Program-made: the position numbers and the translations under genes
Assembly: GCF_041381155.1 (NCBI RefSeq)
Contig: NC_091144.1
Span: forward strand, 31,366,980-31,430,979
Source of the DNA: Argopecten irradians
Lineage: Eukaryota; Mollusca; Bivalvia; Pectinida; Pectinidae
Length of the DNA stretch: 64,000 bases
Direction of reading: 5' to 3'
Shown: positions 49,079 through 61,835 of the stretch, piece by piece
Layout: each line of letters begins with the position of its first letter
Numbering within the stretch: the stretch's first letter is position 1
The notes under the pieces: model-generated
Told to the model about the DNA's origin: nothing
The model's input: only the letters and a program-made list of their open reading frames with translations
The model's database searches: none

Positions 49079-51093
49079 ACCACTACGAATGAACTATACA
49101 TGTTGTGTGTAAAACGTAAACTGGTCGACCCATGGTAAATATTGTTATACACATACGTATGCTAATATGTACTGTGATGGACGGTTTACTGGGCGTTTTG
49201 ACATACATTTGGTTACGAGGTTACGAGGTCTTAAGGTGAAATGTTTGAGTATTAACCAAAGTCGTTGTTTCGTTAAATCCGTGATAGGTGCATCCTATTG
49301 GCTATACTAAACTAAAGTTAATTTATTTGACCTATGTTAAAATTGATAATTCATTAAAGTAAAATAAAAAAAAACACTGCAAAATAACAGATCATATATC
49401 TAAAAGAGGTATTCTATTAACCTGATGATTCCTATATGACAAAAGAATGTGTATTTCATACAATCGTTTATAGACCAGTTTCTTTACATAGTTTCCTCGT
49501 GATTTATAGTCTATTTACAGTTGCGGGTTTTCTTCTTTTTTTCTTTTTTTTCGGGAAGTCTAGAGTTCCTAGAGGAAAACAACTTCCCTATAATACTTTC
49601 AAACTTTATAAAACTTTAATTATTATTATTTTGCATCTTTGAATAGTTTTCACTGTCAGCTGCTTAATCATTCAACGTTTTTTAGAATATATTTTTTATA
49701 TCCTCATATAAACGTGTAAATGCAGCATCCAGAGTCCGTGAAGGATCAACAATGTCTGATGATAATATGATTCAGAAAAAACGACTGGAACGAACCTCCT
49801 TATGATCTGTTGCTGTCAACATATACAGTTATTTCCCCGTCGTTGTTAAACTTGGTTGTTTGGTTGATTAGACTTTACGCCCTATTCACACCTACTATTT
49901 AAGGATGGCATCCCCTGTTGCGTATGTGAATGTGTGTATGTTTTGGGGAGCTGCGGTATATTCCTGTTGTGTGACCATGTAATAGTGGAACTTTTGCCCT
50001 TTTTTGCCTATGGCACTGCTGACATAGACAACGAATAAGCACACTCTACTACTCAGTCACACTATACTGAAATCGAGCAAACTAGTCTTCCCACTCCCTA
50101 TAATTCTACCACGTTTCTATGGTGTGTCCCAGGCAGGTGACAGAGCCCGGAGCCTTCCTCGCTACGGCGAACGGTCAACTCAAAGGCAAAGGTGAGTTGG
50201 TATCAAGGGAGAAATAAGGAAGAAGAGAAAAGCTAAGGTCGCAAGTTTATTCGCCTTTTACGGTCATTTAATGGGGCTAGTAGCTGCAATCCTAACACCA
50301 TATTTGCAAGGTAGTCGTTGTAAAGTAGAAAAAACAAGTATACAACCATTGACAATATGCAACGACAGCCAAATGGTAAAGAAATTATTTCAACATTTGT
50401 TGAATTACTCCAGTTACCAAAACCCGATCGAGGACGGTTTTGTTCCAGTTTTGGTGGAACCATTTCGATTTTAGAATTCAAATTCATCAAAACATTTCCA
50501 TCTTCCCTGATTAAGCCCTAGCTATGGCATTGATAAAGTATATTTTATAACTCTTAGCATTTAAAAAACATAGGCTTTAGAGAAAAAAAAATCAATTAAC
50601 TACATTACAAGCACAAAATTGATATATTACTCAATATAAGTCTATTGTCTAAAGAATATTCGCCCATTAAATAAAACCAAACGAGAACTTTGAATTAACT
50701 GGTCGCAGCCTCATTTATATCAAATTGTACAGCGTTTTGAACATAGTTGACGGTAAGACAAGTAGTTACCCAGATAAATCCCTGACGGAAGATAAATAAC
50801 AAATGTTACTACAAGGGCACGCATTTAATAAGCAATTATGTTATTACAAGTACACACATTAAATAATTATTGCACTTCAATATTTGTGTGCTGTTAAAGC
50901 CTACTGAAATATTTGTAGACAATTATAGTTCTTCATCATTTGTATGGATTTTGGGCTCAGACTAAAAGATATACTGTGTCTAGCGGAGTGCGTATTTTTC
51001 GCAGTAAACAAATTGACCAAATTGGAGATAATTCGTCACACAGATACCAGCTACTCCAATTTCTATCAATGTCAATGTCAATCATCTAAGACG
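49079..51093. other. Unique spacer between unit 2 and copy C
   Basis: No gene is visible. One full-length member of the SINE-like family lies at about 49855-50311. The rest is AT-rich, and small open frames on both strands fall in the repeat. Confidence 0.6.
49855..50311 (+). repeat. SINE-like dispersed element, near full length
   Basis: Shares an ordered set of words with 57187-57610 and 62359-62854: GTTTGNTTGATTA head, CCTATT, TTTTGGGGAG, TGTTGTGT, TAGTGGAACTTTTGCCC, CAGTCACACTATACTGA, TGACAGAGCCCGGAGCC and CGCCTTTTACGGTCAT. No coding capacity. This family occurs repeatedly to the right of the duplication; I did not recognise a copy inside units 1 or 2. Confidence 0.6.
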
Positions 51094-52426
51094 TTACAAG
51101 TCATCATCCGTAACGATGTCAGTTGGTACCACCTCCAGTAAGCACTGTGTCCATCGTGTCAACGTGACTACAATGAAAGATTAATAAATGGCCACTACTT
51201 TCATCTTAGGTTTATTTTATGATAAAATCCGTACCCATTATGATAACCCTTTTTATGCCTAAATGACCATGTAATAAACACTCGTTTTATATATATGCTT
51301 ACCGAACGATTTATTAATGCGTATGTAAAGTACGCAAACGTACAAGTCTTAAAAATGAATGTGACTTTCATATTGCACTAAGGACTTATCATTATTAATA
51401 TGCAATTATTCATGCATAGCAATTGATATAATTTTTGTAACCATTTGTAACTATTGTATCTCGGTTTACAAGAACAAAACATTCATGATAATGACACATA
51501 TGTTAAATCAAAAGTACATAAACTCTATTCGTTCTCTATGCAATATCGCTTTTGATTGGCTTGTTCAGTGGCGTACTAATTCAAAAGCAAATAGTCCACG
51601 TCATATAGTGATAATTCAAATGATTTCTTGGTTTTGTTGTGCTATATCTCCATGACGTAAAATGCAATCACATTAATCTTTGAACACTTACCAAGACAAG
51701 GGATTTGGAGTTTGAAATGAACCATCGGTATATACACCAGGGCTCCAAGACCGAGGAAAGCCAGGGCGTAAAGGAATTCTACTTTAGGGTTCTGTAGAAA
51801 CGGCGCTATCACAAGGTATATACATATCAGTAGTACGAATACTGGTATCACCAGAGGTAACTGTAATGGAAAACATGCGTTGATTTGATATTATAAAACG
51901 ATTATTATCTGAGGTAAATGCAAAATAATAATATCAGAGTTACTCCCCCCCCCAGTCGCCAGTAAAGAGTGAAAAGAAGAGAAGTAACTCTTATGCATTA
52001 TACTGACTGTTTTTGAGGAAACCGTATCAAAATATCATTCACTGCTATTCTGTAGCATAAAACTGGTATTATCAAAGTTAGGTTAGAACAATAAATAAAA
52101 CAAAATCTATTTACAAATAATTATAGAAATATCAAGTCACATCACAACAAAACGATTACGTATTCAATGGATAGGAGAGATAATTAGGAAAAAAACGAAA
52201 ATTCTGAGACATGCTGGGAAATAATAAAACTTTATTGTCAAATGCCCTTATACTAATATTAAAGGTTCGTTACCTTGATGACCCGTTCAGCATCTTTCAT
52301 TTTTTATCTGAGAATAATAACAGCTACCATTGTCATTCCAGTAAAAAGCCAGGCGAGAAAGCTCAGTAGGTTCAGAAGAGTAGTGATCTCGGCGGGGATC
52401 ATGAAAATCACACTTAAGGTCGTCTG

Positions 52427-52875
52427 ATAACAAAAAAAGGAATGACCGAGGATAGAAACATTTTCAAAAAATATCCAATTTTACAGCAAAACGCACAACT
52501 GCGATTAACCGATTCTTTTTTTAAAGTTACACACTTTTTTAACGTATACACTGCTCAGTTGCATGATCTGAAGATGAGGTCATACCAAAATTCCAAACAG
52601 TTTGTTTACCTTTTCTGGTGTCTCTAGTATAACCAATTGATTAATATTTTGTGTTTATGTACGTGCCAGGGCTTACCCAAAGTATTTGGAAAAAATAATT
52701 GACTTGCCATTTGTCTTTACTTCACAATTAATACCTACCCACAAGGTCCGTAATGTAATATGCTAATCATTCTTGACTTTTTTGTTTCTGTTTTAACTTT
52801 CATAAGTAACCTAAGTAACTTATTCACAATTTGAAGAAGAAAAATCAATGAATATATAATCTGTAATCTGTTGTG
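52427..52875 (-). other. Copy C version of the conserved intron 9 block
   Basis: Aligns to 17674-18045 with insertions, the largest about 70 bp near 52540-52610. Beyond 52875 the alignment stops abruptly in unrelated sequence. See the copy A entry. Confidence 0.55.
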
Positions 52876-53065
52876 TATGTTTCTATCAAATCTCGACTCT
52901 GTTCTTTTTGACATGTTCTTGCTGCATTATGGCATGTTTTTCATATCCAAATACAGCTTGGCCTGCTGTCGGTAATGATACTCTTAGAGAGCACTGCTAT
53001 TTGAGGAGATATGAAGGAATAATGTCTAAGGATAAAAACATATTCTATACATACTCAAGAATTAT

Positions 53066-53200
53066 TTCCCTTGCGGGTAGGTATTCATTGTGAGGTCATT
53101 ATTTTGTGGGCGCAATTCATGTCGTTTTCTGCGAAAAGTATGACTTTACGCTCACAAACACATGACGTCAAAAATCAATACCTACCACAAGGGCAGATAA
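53066..53200. repeat. MITE with CCTTGCGGGTAGGTATT ends
   Basis: The ends CCTTGCGGGTAGGTATT and AATACCTACCACAAGGG are inverted repeats around about 100 bp of noncoding sequence containing GCGCAATTCATG and GCGAAAAG. A related terminal word, GGGTAGGTATT, sits in the intron 9 block of all three SLC7 copies. Confidence 0.55.
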
Positions 53201-53437
53201 CTTTGTGATATGCAAATACAGCGTAAACAATGGTAGGGTTTGTTACTGATAAACGTTGACTATTCAGTGCAGGTGACTGGTTTGTCTTATATCAATACTG
53301 TGGTAACATAGAAAATATTATAATCTGATTTTTAACTATTCCCATAGGCTAATGCATGGTCACCTGGGATGTCACAACTGGATTAATTTAATATCACGTT
53401 TTCAGAGCTAATAACTTTCTCATGGAAATTTAATGGT

Positions 53438-53600
53438 GTTTGTGTTTGATTAAATCAACGTCCTATTAACAGCCAGGGTTACGTAAGGACGCCTTCTAAT
53501 GAATGCCGTATGATGCGTATATGAAATACATGATGCGTATTTTTGGAGACTTTGGTTAATTCGTGTTGTGTTTTCTTGCATAGTGGAACTCTTGCCCCAT
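53438..53600 (+). repeat. SINE-like family, 5' fragment
   Basis: Starts GTTTGATTAAATCAACGTCC, then CAGCCAGGGTTACGTAAGGA, and ends in the TAGTGGAACTCTTGCCC word. Only the 5' part of the family is present. It lies inside intron 9 of copy C. Confidence 0.6.
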
Positions 53601-54127
53601 GTTTGTTTGTAATTGAAACATTGTCGTGACGATTGACTTTCGAGAATTCTACTCGCCCGCGGAATATGTGAAATCAAATCATCCGCGAAAATAAGTTGGT
53701 TTTAAAGTATCTCTTTTAATGACATTGATAAAAATAATTCATAAATATTTATCATAAAATAACATTGAAACCACATTAAAGTTACTTCTAACAAGAAAAC
53801 AAATATATGTATGTATCCCACTATGTTTATAAAAATTGATCTGATTATTGTAAATAAAACATTTGTTTTTGTTCTAGACCTTTTTGCTTTCAAAATAATT
53901 TTCACATCCAATTATTTAACATAATTAGAAGAATGTTATTAGCCTGGTAACAAAAACGTAGTAATATATTTTATCACTAATTTACCATCATTTTGGAGGT
54001 AGTATAAAGGTTTACCGCGTTGTATTAGACTTACAAAAACTAAAACGTTATGTAAATTCAGCGCAAGAGGAGGATATCTTCCTTAACAGATTTGTATCAT
54101 TGTTGATGTTTTATATATAACTTTATT

Positions 54128-54234
54128 ATCGATGCTATGTAACAGTTTGGAAAAAACCCACAAATAATATATGCAAATTATAAAAGTCATCATTCGGGTG
54201 TATGTGTAAAATATGTAGCATTGTATGAACTCAC
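54128..54234 (+). repeat. Left arm of inverted repeat around exons 8-9 of copy C
   Basis: About 105 bp ending at the exon 9 splice donor (ACTCAC on plus, 54229-54234). Its inverted copy is 54919-55026. Shared words include AATATATGCAAATTATA, TCATTCGGGTGTA and ATGTAGCATTGTATGAAC. Copies A and B have different sequence after this donor. Confidence 0.75.
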
Positions 54235-54429
54235 AAGAAGTATAACAGAAGGTAATGGAATCCGACTTCTGACATGGATGTATGAACACAACTCTGGTAG
54301 GTGGTTTTCTCTGGCGGCCTGAAACAGCAAACTACTCAAAACATTAACAAAACCTAGTAATAGCGTGACGTTAACCAAATACAGATAATATAGAATAAAA
54401 CACTGTGAAGATTGAGATTTACGTGCGAT

Positions 54430-54565
54430 GGATATCCATGCTAATTTCACGAAAAAAAAATTAGCGCGAAAATTTCACCCGCGCGGAATATTTAGTGTTT
54501 ATATGAAACTATGTTGCGAAAATTGAACAGGTGTATTTATCGCGAAATGTTTACACATGAAATTC
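54430..54565. repeat. CGCGAA-rich MITE-like segment
   Basis: Noncoding stretch between exons 8 and 9 of copy C with TTAGCGCGAAAATTTC, CCCGCGCGG and TTTATCGCGAAATG words, in the style of the TACTGT-ended elements elsewhere. The ends are not clear. Confidence 0.35.
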
Positions 54566-54918
54566 GAAAAAAAAATATTCCCGAATATATTTGATCTGTA
54601 AGAAAGGGCATATACAACACCAACCGTGAACTCGTGAAACTAGCTCCATTGCTGGCACCATATACGGAACAGATGACGACGATGGGTATGAGGATGACAG
54701 CCGGCGGTATCACCTGTTCCGCCCAGGTCTGAAAAAGTAAATTATGCATCAAACATTATTCGTTTCAAAGTGAAAGATATTTCATTTAGACTTTAACACA
54801 TCACCGTGGAAATAAATATGTCACCACAGTAAGAATAAAGTAAAATCCAAAACAACAACAGCGTCAAACGATAGACATATTTTATTATGAAGACTATGGG
54901 AAGTTTTATGGGCGTTTT

Positions 54919-55026
54919 ACGTGAGTTCATACAATGCTACATATTTCACACCTACACCCGAATGACGATTTGTTATAATTTGCATATATTATTTATCATT
55001 TTTTCCAAATTGTAACTTAACATCGA
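54919..55026 (-). repeat. Right arm of inverted repeat around exons 8-9 of copy C
   Basis: Reverse complement of 54128-54234 with a few mismatches and small indels, lying in the intron between exons 7 and 8. It includes an inverted copy of the exon 9 splice donor (GTGAGTTCATAC at 54921 on plus). See the left arm. Confidence 0.75.
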
Positions 55027-55084
55027 GGTAATCTTAGAAAGCTTTAAAGCGAAAAGACCACATGTGTTGTAACAGGAAAGAAAA

Positions 55085-55190
55085 AATGTAACGACCAGAC
55101 CGGGGTTCGAATTTAGGATCTCCAATTTGGATGCTCTACCGAATGGGGTACGTGTTCACTGATGATCGCCCCCATCCAATTCCGCTACAT
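55085..55190 (-). repeat. tRNA-headed SINE remnant
   Basis: On the minus strand TCGGTAGAGCATCC resembles a tRNA A box and TTCGAACCCCGGT a B box, about 35 nt apart, followed by a T-rich tail. Flanking stems do not pair as in a tRNA, so this is a tRNA-derived SINE head rather than a tRNA gene. Confidence 0.5.
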
Positions 55191-56969
55191 ATATAACCAA
55201 ACAAATAAAACAAGCAAAACGAAACTAACAAAAACAGTTTGACCTAAACACCTACCACAGTATAAACCCTAGATGACTACTGAGGCACTTGTTGACCACA
55301 GGAAGCAGAAAAAACGTACCACTCCCACCGCCCATGACGATAGAAACTCGGTTTTAGTCAGGACAGCGAGATAGGAGGCGTTGACCAATAGGTAAACAAT
55401 CGTGACCAGTATTACCGAGATCACGATGGCCAGAGGCAAGTTCCTGGTAAAAAATAAGTCTTATAAGTTTTGAAATGCAATTTCTTTGTATACTGTATTA
55501 AAACGAATGGGTATCTATTAAATGTGACAATCACATTAACGTCATTCTCAAGACATCCTAAAAGACATTTTTTTCTCCCATTATTGACTGATTTGTCAAA
55601 GGTTTTAGCCGTGAGAGATTTTTTTGTCAACCCATAGGGTATGACAGATTGCGCGTGCTAACATTTTAAACCCGAAAACAACTACGTAATGTCATTCATA
55701 TGAGGGTGTGACAACGAAATCACAACCCTCAGGGGAATTCCGTAATGACCAACAATGATCAAATAAAGGGGGAAAAAGAAAACATATTTACAAAAAGGAC
55801 ATTCTGAAAATTATTTTAAGACCAACTTTGATGCATCATGAACAACAATGTACCTTTTTGGTTCCTGTATTTCCTCTGTTACGGTATTTAAAGCTGACCT
55901 ACAAGGAAACAACATTCAAATAGTAATTCTTTCCTCCATTAAGTGATATCAGAAGAGCTTTGTTAGTTCCATGCCAATGAAACCAGAGAAGACTATACTA
56001 TTTATCTCCGTCTGTCTGTCCCGATATTGGTTTCCAGAGGTTATCTTGCATGAGAACGGAATGGAAGCTTATGAGATAACACATAAGGATTTGGTCATAC
56101 GGATAAACAAAAATGTCACTGCTACTAATAAAAAAAAATATTTTGCCATATTTTGGTTTCTTTGTATCAACTTGAAAACCAGATGGTGGATTTCGTTGAA
56201 GTTTCATAAAATGTTAGGTTGTAAACTAAAATTTTAAAATGTCACTGTTACTAAAACATGAAAGTACTTCCATAGAAATTTGTTTCCGAACAATAATTTT
56301 AATAGCATATTTCACACATGTAAACAATATGAATATCTTAGAGAAAAGTTTCAAAGTCGTTAGGTCAGGGTAACTATTGCTATCGGCAGTGTATGTATTG
56401 CTTCAGCAGTACTCATAAACTGTTTTATAGATTATATGAACAAGCTGTTACATCATAAGTAGGTATACTATGTATTAAGTATTTATATAGACACAATGAT
56501 TGTGAAAATATCTCATATTCACAAATCTTACATATAAAAGTAGAGGAAACAAAATGGTTGACCAATATGGACACGTTTGGCGTAATGCAGCGAACTAAAT
56601 TCTTGTTTTCAGAATCCCCATTAGATTGGTTAAGAATGCCAATTTCGATAGCCTACCAGTACAAACTAGTTATGAATTCCCTCATGCTTACCAGCCGCCA
56701 TAAGCCCACATACCGCTGTACACCGCTAATGCCACATCCTGAACATCATCCGTCGTACCTTCAAACCCAGTCACCAGGCTTCCATATTTTCCTAAAATAA
56801 TTAGTAATTATCTTATTGATAAATACCAATTCAGGAGCAACAACTGTTATAAAATGGTATTTCGATTCAAATCTTGGTTTATATAAACCTTGTAATAATC
56901 TTCATTAGCATACACACGAATTCAAGATAAGTGTTGAAAACAATGGTTTTTTCGAAGTGGTTGTATGAT

Positions 56970-57800
56970 TGTTTGGTGAGGTGATTAGATTTTCGTCCAA
57001 TGAAGAGCCAGGGTCATTTAAGGACGACCTCTCTGTAAGTGTGTACGATATATTTCGTGTATTATGTTGGTGATTTTGGAGGCTGTAGTATGTTCGAGTT
57101 GTCTCTCTTTGTATTAGTGGAACGATCCCCTGTTTATAGTGCTATCTCACTGAAGCTGAAACATGCCGTCAGAGACAGAGTTTGTTTGTTTGTTTAATTT
57201 ATTAACGTCCTATAAACAGCCAGGGTCATGTAAGGACGGCCTCCGATGAATGCGGTGTGCAGCGAGTTTGTTGGCCTAGTTTGCGGTGCGTGTTTTGGGA
57301 GACTGTAGTCTGTTCGTGTTGTGTCTTCTTGTATAGTGGAACTTTTGCCATTTATAGTTATACATGTACAGTGCTATATCACTGAAGCATGCTACCGAAG
57401 ACACCAGACACACACCCCACTCGTTCACATTATACTGACAATGGGCGAACCACTTGTCCTACTCTCTGTATGCAGAGCTAAGCAGCAACAGAAACTACCA
57501 TTTTTAAAGTCTTTAGGACAGAACCCAGAGACTACCTCACGTAGGCGAGCGCTCAACCGAATGCCAAATGGAACAAGCACACCGCGCGAGGTCACACTAA
57601 ACTGACAACAGGCAAACGAGTCTTTCAACTCGGAGTCTCCCTTTATCATGAGTTATAATCACCAGCAATACGTACAACTAGGGCAATGTCGGCCTCACAT
57701 GCATGTGGTGTGTTGCATGGAAGACTGTTGCGTATTTCTGTTGTGTCTATTTGTATTGTGAAACTACTGAAGGATGCCGCCGAAGACATCCAACCTGATA
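56970..57800 (+). repeat. Cluster of three SINE-like family copies
   Basis: A 5' part at about 56970-57150, a near-complete copy at about 57187-57610 starting TTTGTTTGTTTAATTTATTA, and a diverged fragment at about 57688-57800 with the GTTGTGTCTATTTGTATTGTG and GCCGCCGAAGAC words. All lie in the intron between exons 4 and 5 of copy C, and help explain why its introns do not match A and B. Confidence 0.6.
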
Positions 57801-58926
57801 CGAACAGCTGTGACTCCGAAAACCGTTCAACTTCATAGCTTACAAACATATTTGGATTTTGCATTTCTATATAAATTAGCCTAAATAATTAACTTACCTT
57901 GAGACACCCACCATATCCCTCCGCCCATTATAACCACTAGTCCCATCAGTTTGACGAACGTGAAAAAGATCTGTACCCGAGCCGCGAGTCGTACGCTGAT
58001 CGAATTGGTAATCGCCACAGATACTACAAAGGAATCAAATAAGATGGTATAGAATTTTTAACGCTATTTTTTATCAAATTAATTAGTATTTTTAACTGGA
58101 CTTCACTTACTATTACTTTACAACTCCATTGTTATTTCAGCCATGGCGCTGGGTGTACATATAAATTTACCTTTGTTCTGTACCAGTTGATGTTAGTCCA
58201 ATGCCCTTTCAGATTGTATTATTTATTAGCAATGTCATAACTGGGTCTCAGTATAAATGTTGCATAGTGAGATGGCGGAAGTTTTGATATCAAGTCTGAT
58301 ATTCTACCGCTCTTGGAGCGGGCTTCATTAACGCTTAACAACTGATGCCCAATCCTTTTGGTTCAATAAAATATGTTTGTTCCATTGGTTTAAAAAAGTG
58401 TTTCATCATTGAACATGTTTCTCTGGGAAAGTATCTCTATAGTTGTATACATAAGACTCAAACATCAAAGTACCAAAACCAAATGAATGAATTGCTGTTG
58501 AGCCATGAGCAAAATGTATTAGGACATATTCGTGAAGTGAATCTAAAATGAGTCTTTGTTGTCTTGATTACTGATAACTCGTACATTTTTTATACTTACA
58601 TACGGCCGTGGTTGCTATGACCTTTTTCATGTTTGGCGACTGACCACAACCATCGAATATGACTTCTGATAGATACTCAGCTAATGTGAGAGCTTGTACA
58701 GTTATACCACTCGGCATTACTGCCAATACCGAGCACCAAACATACATGAAGGCTGCGAAAGACCCGTAGGACTTCAGGTAGTACGCATGCTCACCACCCG
58801 ACTTCCGGATCAGAGTTCCAAGTTCAGCATATACCAATGCAGCTGTAGCAACAAATGTCCAATTAGTACTTAAATGTATATTTATCAATTATTGACCTTC
58901 GGCGATGTCCATATATATTTTAATAC

Positions 58927-58970
58927 CACCCTGGTAGAATTTCATTTTTTTTTTAAATTTTACCAGGGTG
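58927..58970. repeat. Perfect 10-bp hairpin over a T-run
   Basis: CACCCTGGTA (58927-58936) and TACCAGGGTG (58961-58970) form a perfect inverted repeat around a T-rich 24-nt loop, in intron 2 of copy C. Probably the remnant of a small palindromic element. Confidence 0.45.
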
Positions 58971-61738
58971 CACACAATACACAATACACAATAGTATGTT
59001 CTTAATTTCTTTATTAGACACCGTATTCGATGAAATAAGCAACCCCATTCCTATATGTGCCCCTCTTCCTTTTTCAGGCTTCAATTTTACTTACTTCGAA
59101 TTAAATGCAGACTGACAATATGAGATAAGGATTGGTTTCCTTTCTCATTTGCAAATTGATTTAATGGTTTACTATGTAGAATAATTTTATAAAAGGCTTG
59201 TCTAAATTTATTTATATTAAGTGCCTTTTTTAAACGCCTTGTGTACTAATTAGGTCAAGTACGGTATGTAGTTTATTTGACAAATGTCAAAAGTATTTTA
59301 TGATGTGCATGTTAATTACAAGAAAAATGATGGCCATAGAACGCCAACCTAAAGGACACAACGTGGGGCAATGAAGATTAAGATTTAGACTCACATACTG
59401 TGAAAAATGTCATTGTCTATTACAGATATAATTTTGCGCCATACACTTGTATCATATATCATATACATGATATGATGATGTATATGGAATATGACAATAT
59501 CCTCTTTTTGTTAAACCAAATGCTTATTCCAAAATACTCTAGTGCTGTGGATTTATCTCGCTCTATGTGGCTTATGAACTTGATTGATGTAAACTGAGGG
59601 AGAGTAACAATTGTCCTGGCAGTTTATTTAGGTATATTCCAAACTTTTTTCATGTTATTGATATATCTTATAATTGGCTTACTGAAGATTATAGAAATTT
59701 AGAACGTGTGAATATTTGCCGGGTCGAATTGATTAAGAAATTCTCAATTTTACTGTGTAGTCTATCATTAATAATTTTTAAGGAAAAGATAAATAGAGAA
59801 AATATATTAAATTAAAAAGAAAGTAATAAACGGTTAAGGCTATAGAATAAACTTATATAAAAACGAAAAGGAAAATATCACATTCAACACGTAAAAACCG
59901 CGACTGTTTAATTACTTTTGCTCTAATTATTTTCTCACTTATAGTAAATTAATCGCCATACCACACATGGAGATGACACCACACAGAGCCCAGACCACCA
60001 GGCACAGGCCAACAGATCCTGTTTTAGCCAAGACATTCCTGGGGGATATAAAGATACCTGACCCTGGAAAAGATGAATTTTTCATAACAAAAAATATGCG
60101 AAGTATGTATTTATATTAGTTATTTAAAATCGTTTTTATTTAGTTTATGGATTGTATTTAATAAAGACATATAAGTTGTCAGACCTAAATCGAAAAAATT
60201 CATTTCATTTTTGAAAAAAAACACACAAAAAAACATTTCAAGGTTTACATTTAGTATGGCTATCCGTATATTGACGATTTACATCAAATAACCTGGATAT
60301 CATGTAGTTTCATGTCTTTGTAAATATTATATTGTTTCAAGGCTGCACATCATCATATACAATGTGTTTAGGATTAATCCTACCTTCACTTACCTATGAT
60401 GCTACCAACTATAAAGGATATTGAACTTAATAAACCAAGTCGTCTTTTGACCCTAAATTTCTCTACGGTAACTTTGTTGGTAGTTTCTGACATCTTCCAG
60501 GATCGATCCTTGTTTACTGGCTGTTTGTTGCCTAATTGAAAGATTCTTGGCAAGGATTACACAAAGCGCCTGGAATGTAAAGACTCTGGATATATTATCC
60601 CTTGGCTAAACAAGTAGTATATTAGTGCATGAAGTTACCACGCCTTGTATTCCTATTTGTTGAAATGACATCACATGATAATAATACGTTTTGCCCGATG
60701 CATTTGGACCCAATATGTTCTGTATTATGTTAATAACAAACTATGTAACTAATAGTACATTGTATTTACAAGTAAATCGTCACATACAAGAAAATTACTT
60801 AGACTGTTACAAACAAACAGCTTTCTGTGGTTATTACATTGTAAGAAAAGTCTAAACGAAATTAAAAAATAATGCAATCAAATACTTATCATTTAAAACT
60901 AAAATTAAAATAAAAGGTGTTGCAAACAGGGTGAAAATCCGCCCACGATATTTTTTTGATTTTTGAATTTAAATTAGTTAATTGCATTAATACACATATG
61001 TCTATAATACTTAAAACCCGATTGGGCCATTATTAGGACTACAGCGCCCCCACATTAACACTGGTAAATTTAATGTCCATTGGGCCTTTTACCTAGCATA
61101 AGTCATAGCAAAAAAACTTAAATCACGTTTTTCTTGTGATTTAAAATACCACATAAAATTGCCTTTTTAACGACATATCACACTTGGCTGTATCATATAT
61201 CATTCGATCACAAATCGAATGTAAATATCAAATTTGACAGAAAATACGACTTTTTGAAGTTTTCAAGTTTTCGTTCGAGCACCAGAATAAGTAAGGCACT
61301 ACTCGAGTACCCTAAAATTTTGATGTTTAAAATTATATTCAGGTTATCATCGATTTACCATAAACAGCTCAAGTTGATGAATCATTGGATATGCCACGTT
61401 TTTTTTAGGTTAATTTCGTCTACCCCCTGTTTTTTCCATAATATCAAAGTAATGAGAGTACACTGTCTAATATTACCGACTTTACTGTTGGAGTAGAATG
61501 TGATGATGAGGTGCGTATTTCGACCAAACCTTGAAATAATCATCATAAACTCATGTTTAAATAAATATTTTTCAGAAATTCTACTTATCCGTTTTGAAAC
61601 AGTGGGACACATAAAACTGACAGTTATGATTTAACATATACACAATGCCATGTTGCATTCCAGAAACTGTATAAGCATTAAGGTAATAAATAGGACAGTA
61701 TGTGTCCTTTGCCCATTGTTATTTAAAGGGAACCATCA

Positions 61739-61835
61739 ATGTTGCCATCGTCTCGGGTAGGGCGTTAGAATTGCACCTGCTATACCCATTGCATGATCGT
61801 AAAAGGCGACTGAATTTGGTAACTATTTTGCTGGC
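61739..61835 (-). repeat. SINE-like family, 3' fragment, inverted
   Basis: GGGTAGGGCGTTAGAATTGCACCTGCTA followed by GCATGATCGTAAAAGGCGACT is the reverse complement of the 3' end of the copy at 62359-62854 (AGTCGCC, ATCATGC, AATTCTAACGCCCTACC). Only this end is present. Confidence 0.6.

Larger units (their letters stand above)
51094..60493 (-). pseudogene. SLC7A9-like: SLC7 amino-acid transporter light chain, copy C, with premature stop
   Basis: Exons, 5' to 3': 60493-60394, 60063-59962, 58842-58600, 58023-57898, 56791-56692, 55898-55854, 55443-55320, 54728-54625, 54331-54235, 52423-52274, 51860-51692, 51167-51094. All have the same lengths and phases as A and B, with GT-AG sites. Codon 387 (52306-52304) is TAA where A and B have TGG for Trp, just after TM10 ([10 protein letters not shown]). 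No other break was seen. The 386-residue product would keep GSGIF and the heavy-chain Cys (FDGCGQ) but lose the last two membrane spans and the VVP tail. Coding exons remain close to A and B, and most introns are diverged. It is either a recent pseudogene or a truncated carrier. No AATAAA is seen shortly after the old stop. Confidence 0.85.

Noticed and set aside
55085-55190. tRNA gene on the minus strand
   Set aside because: A- and B-box-like words are present, but the acceptor, D and anticodon stems do not pair. Better explained as a SINE head.
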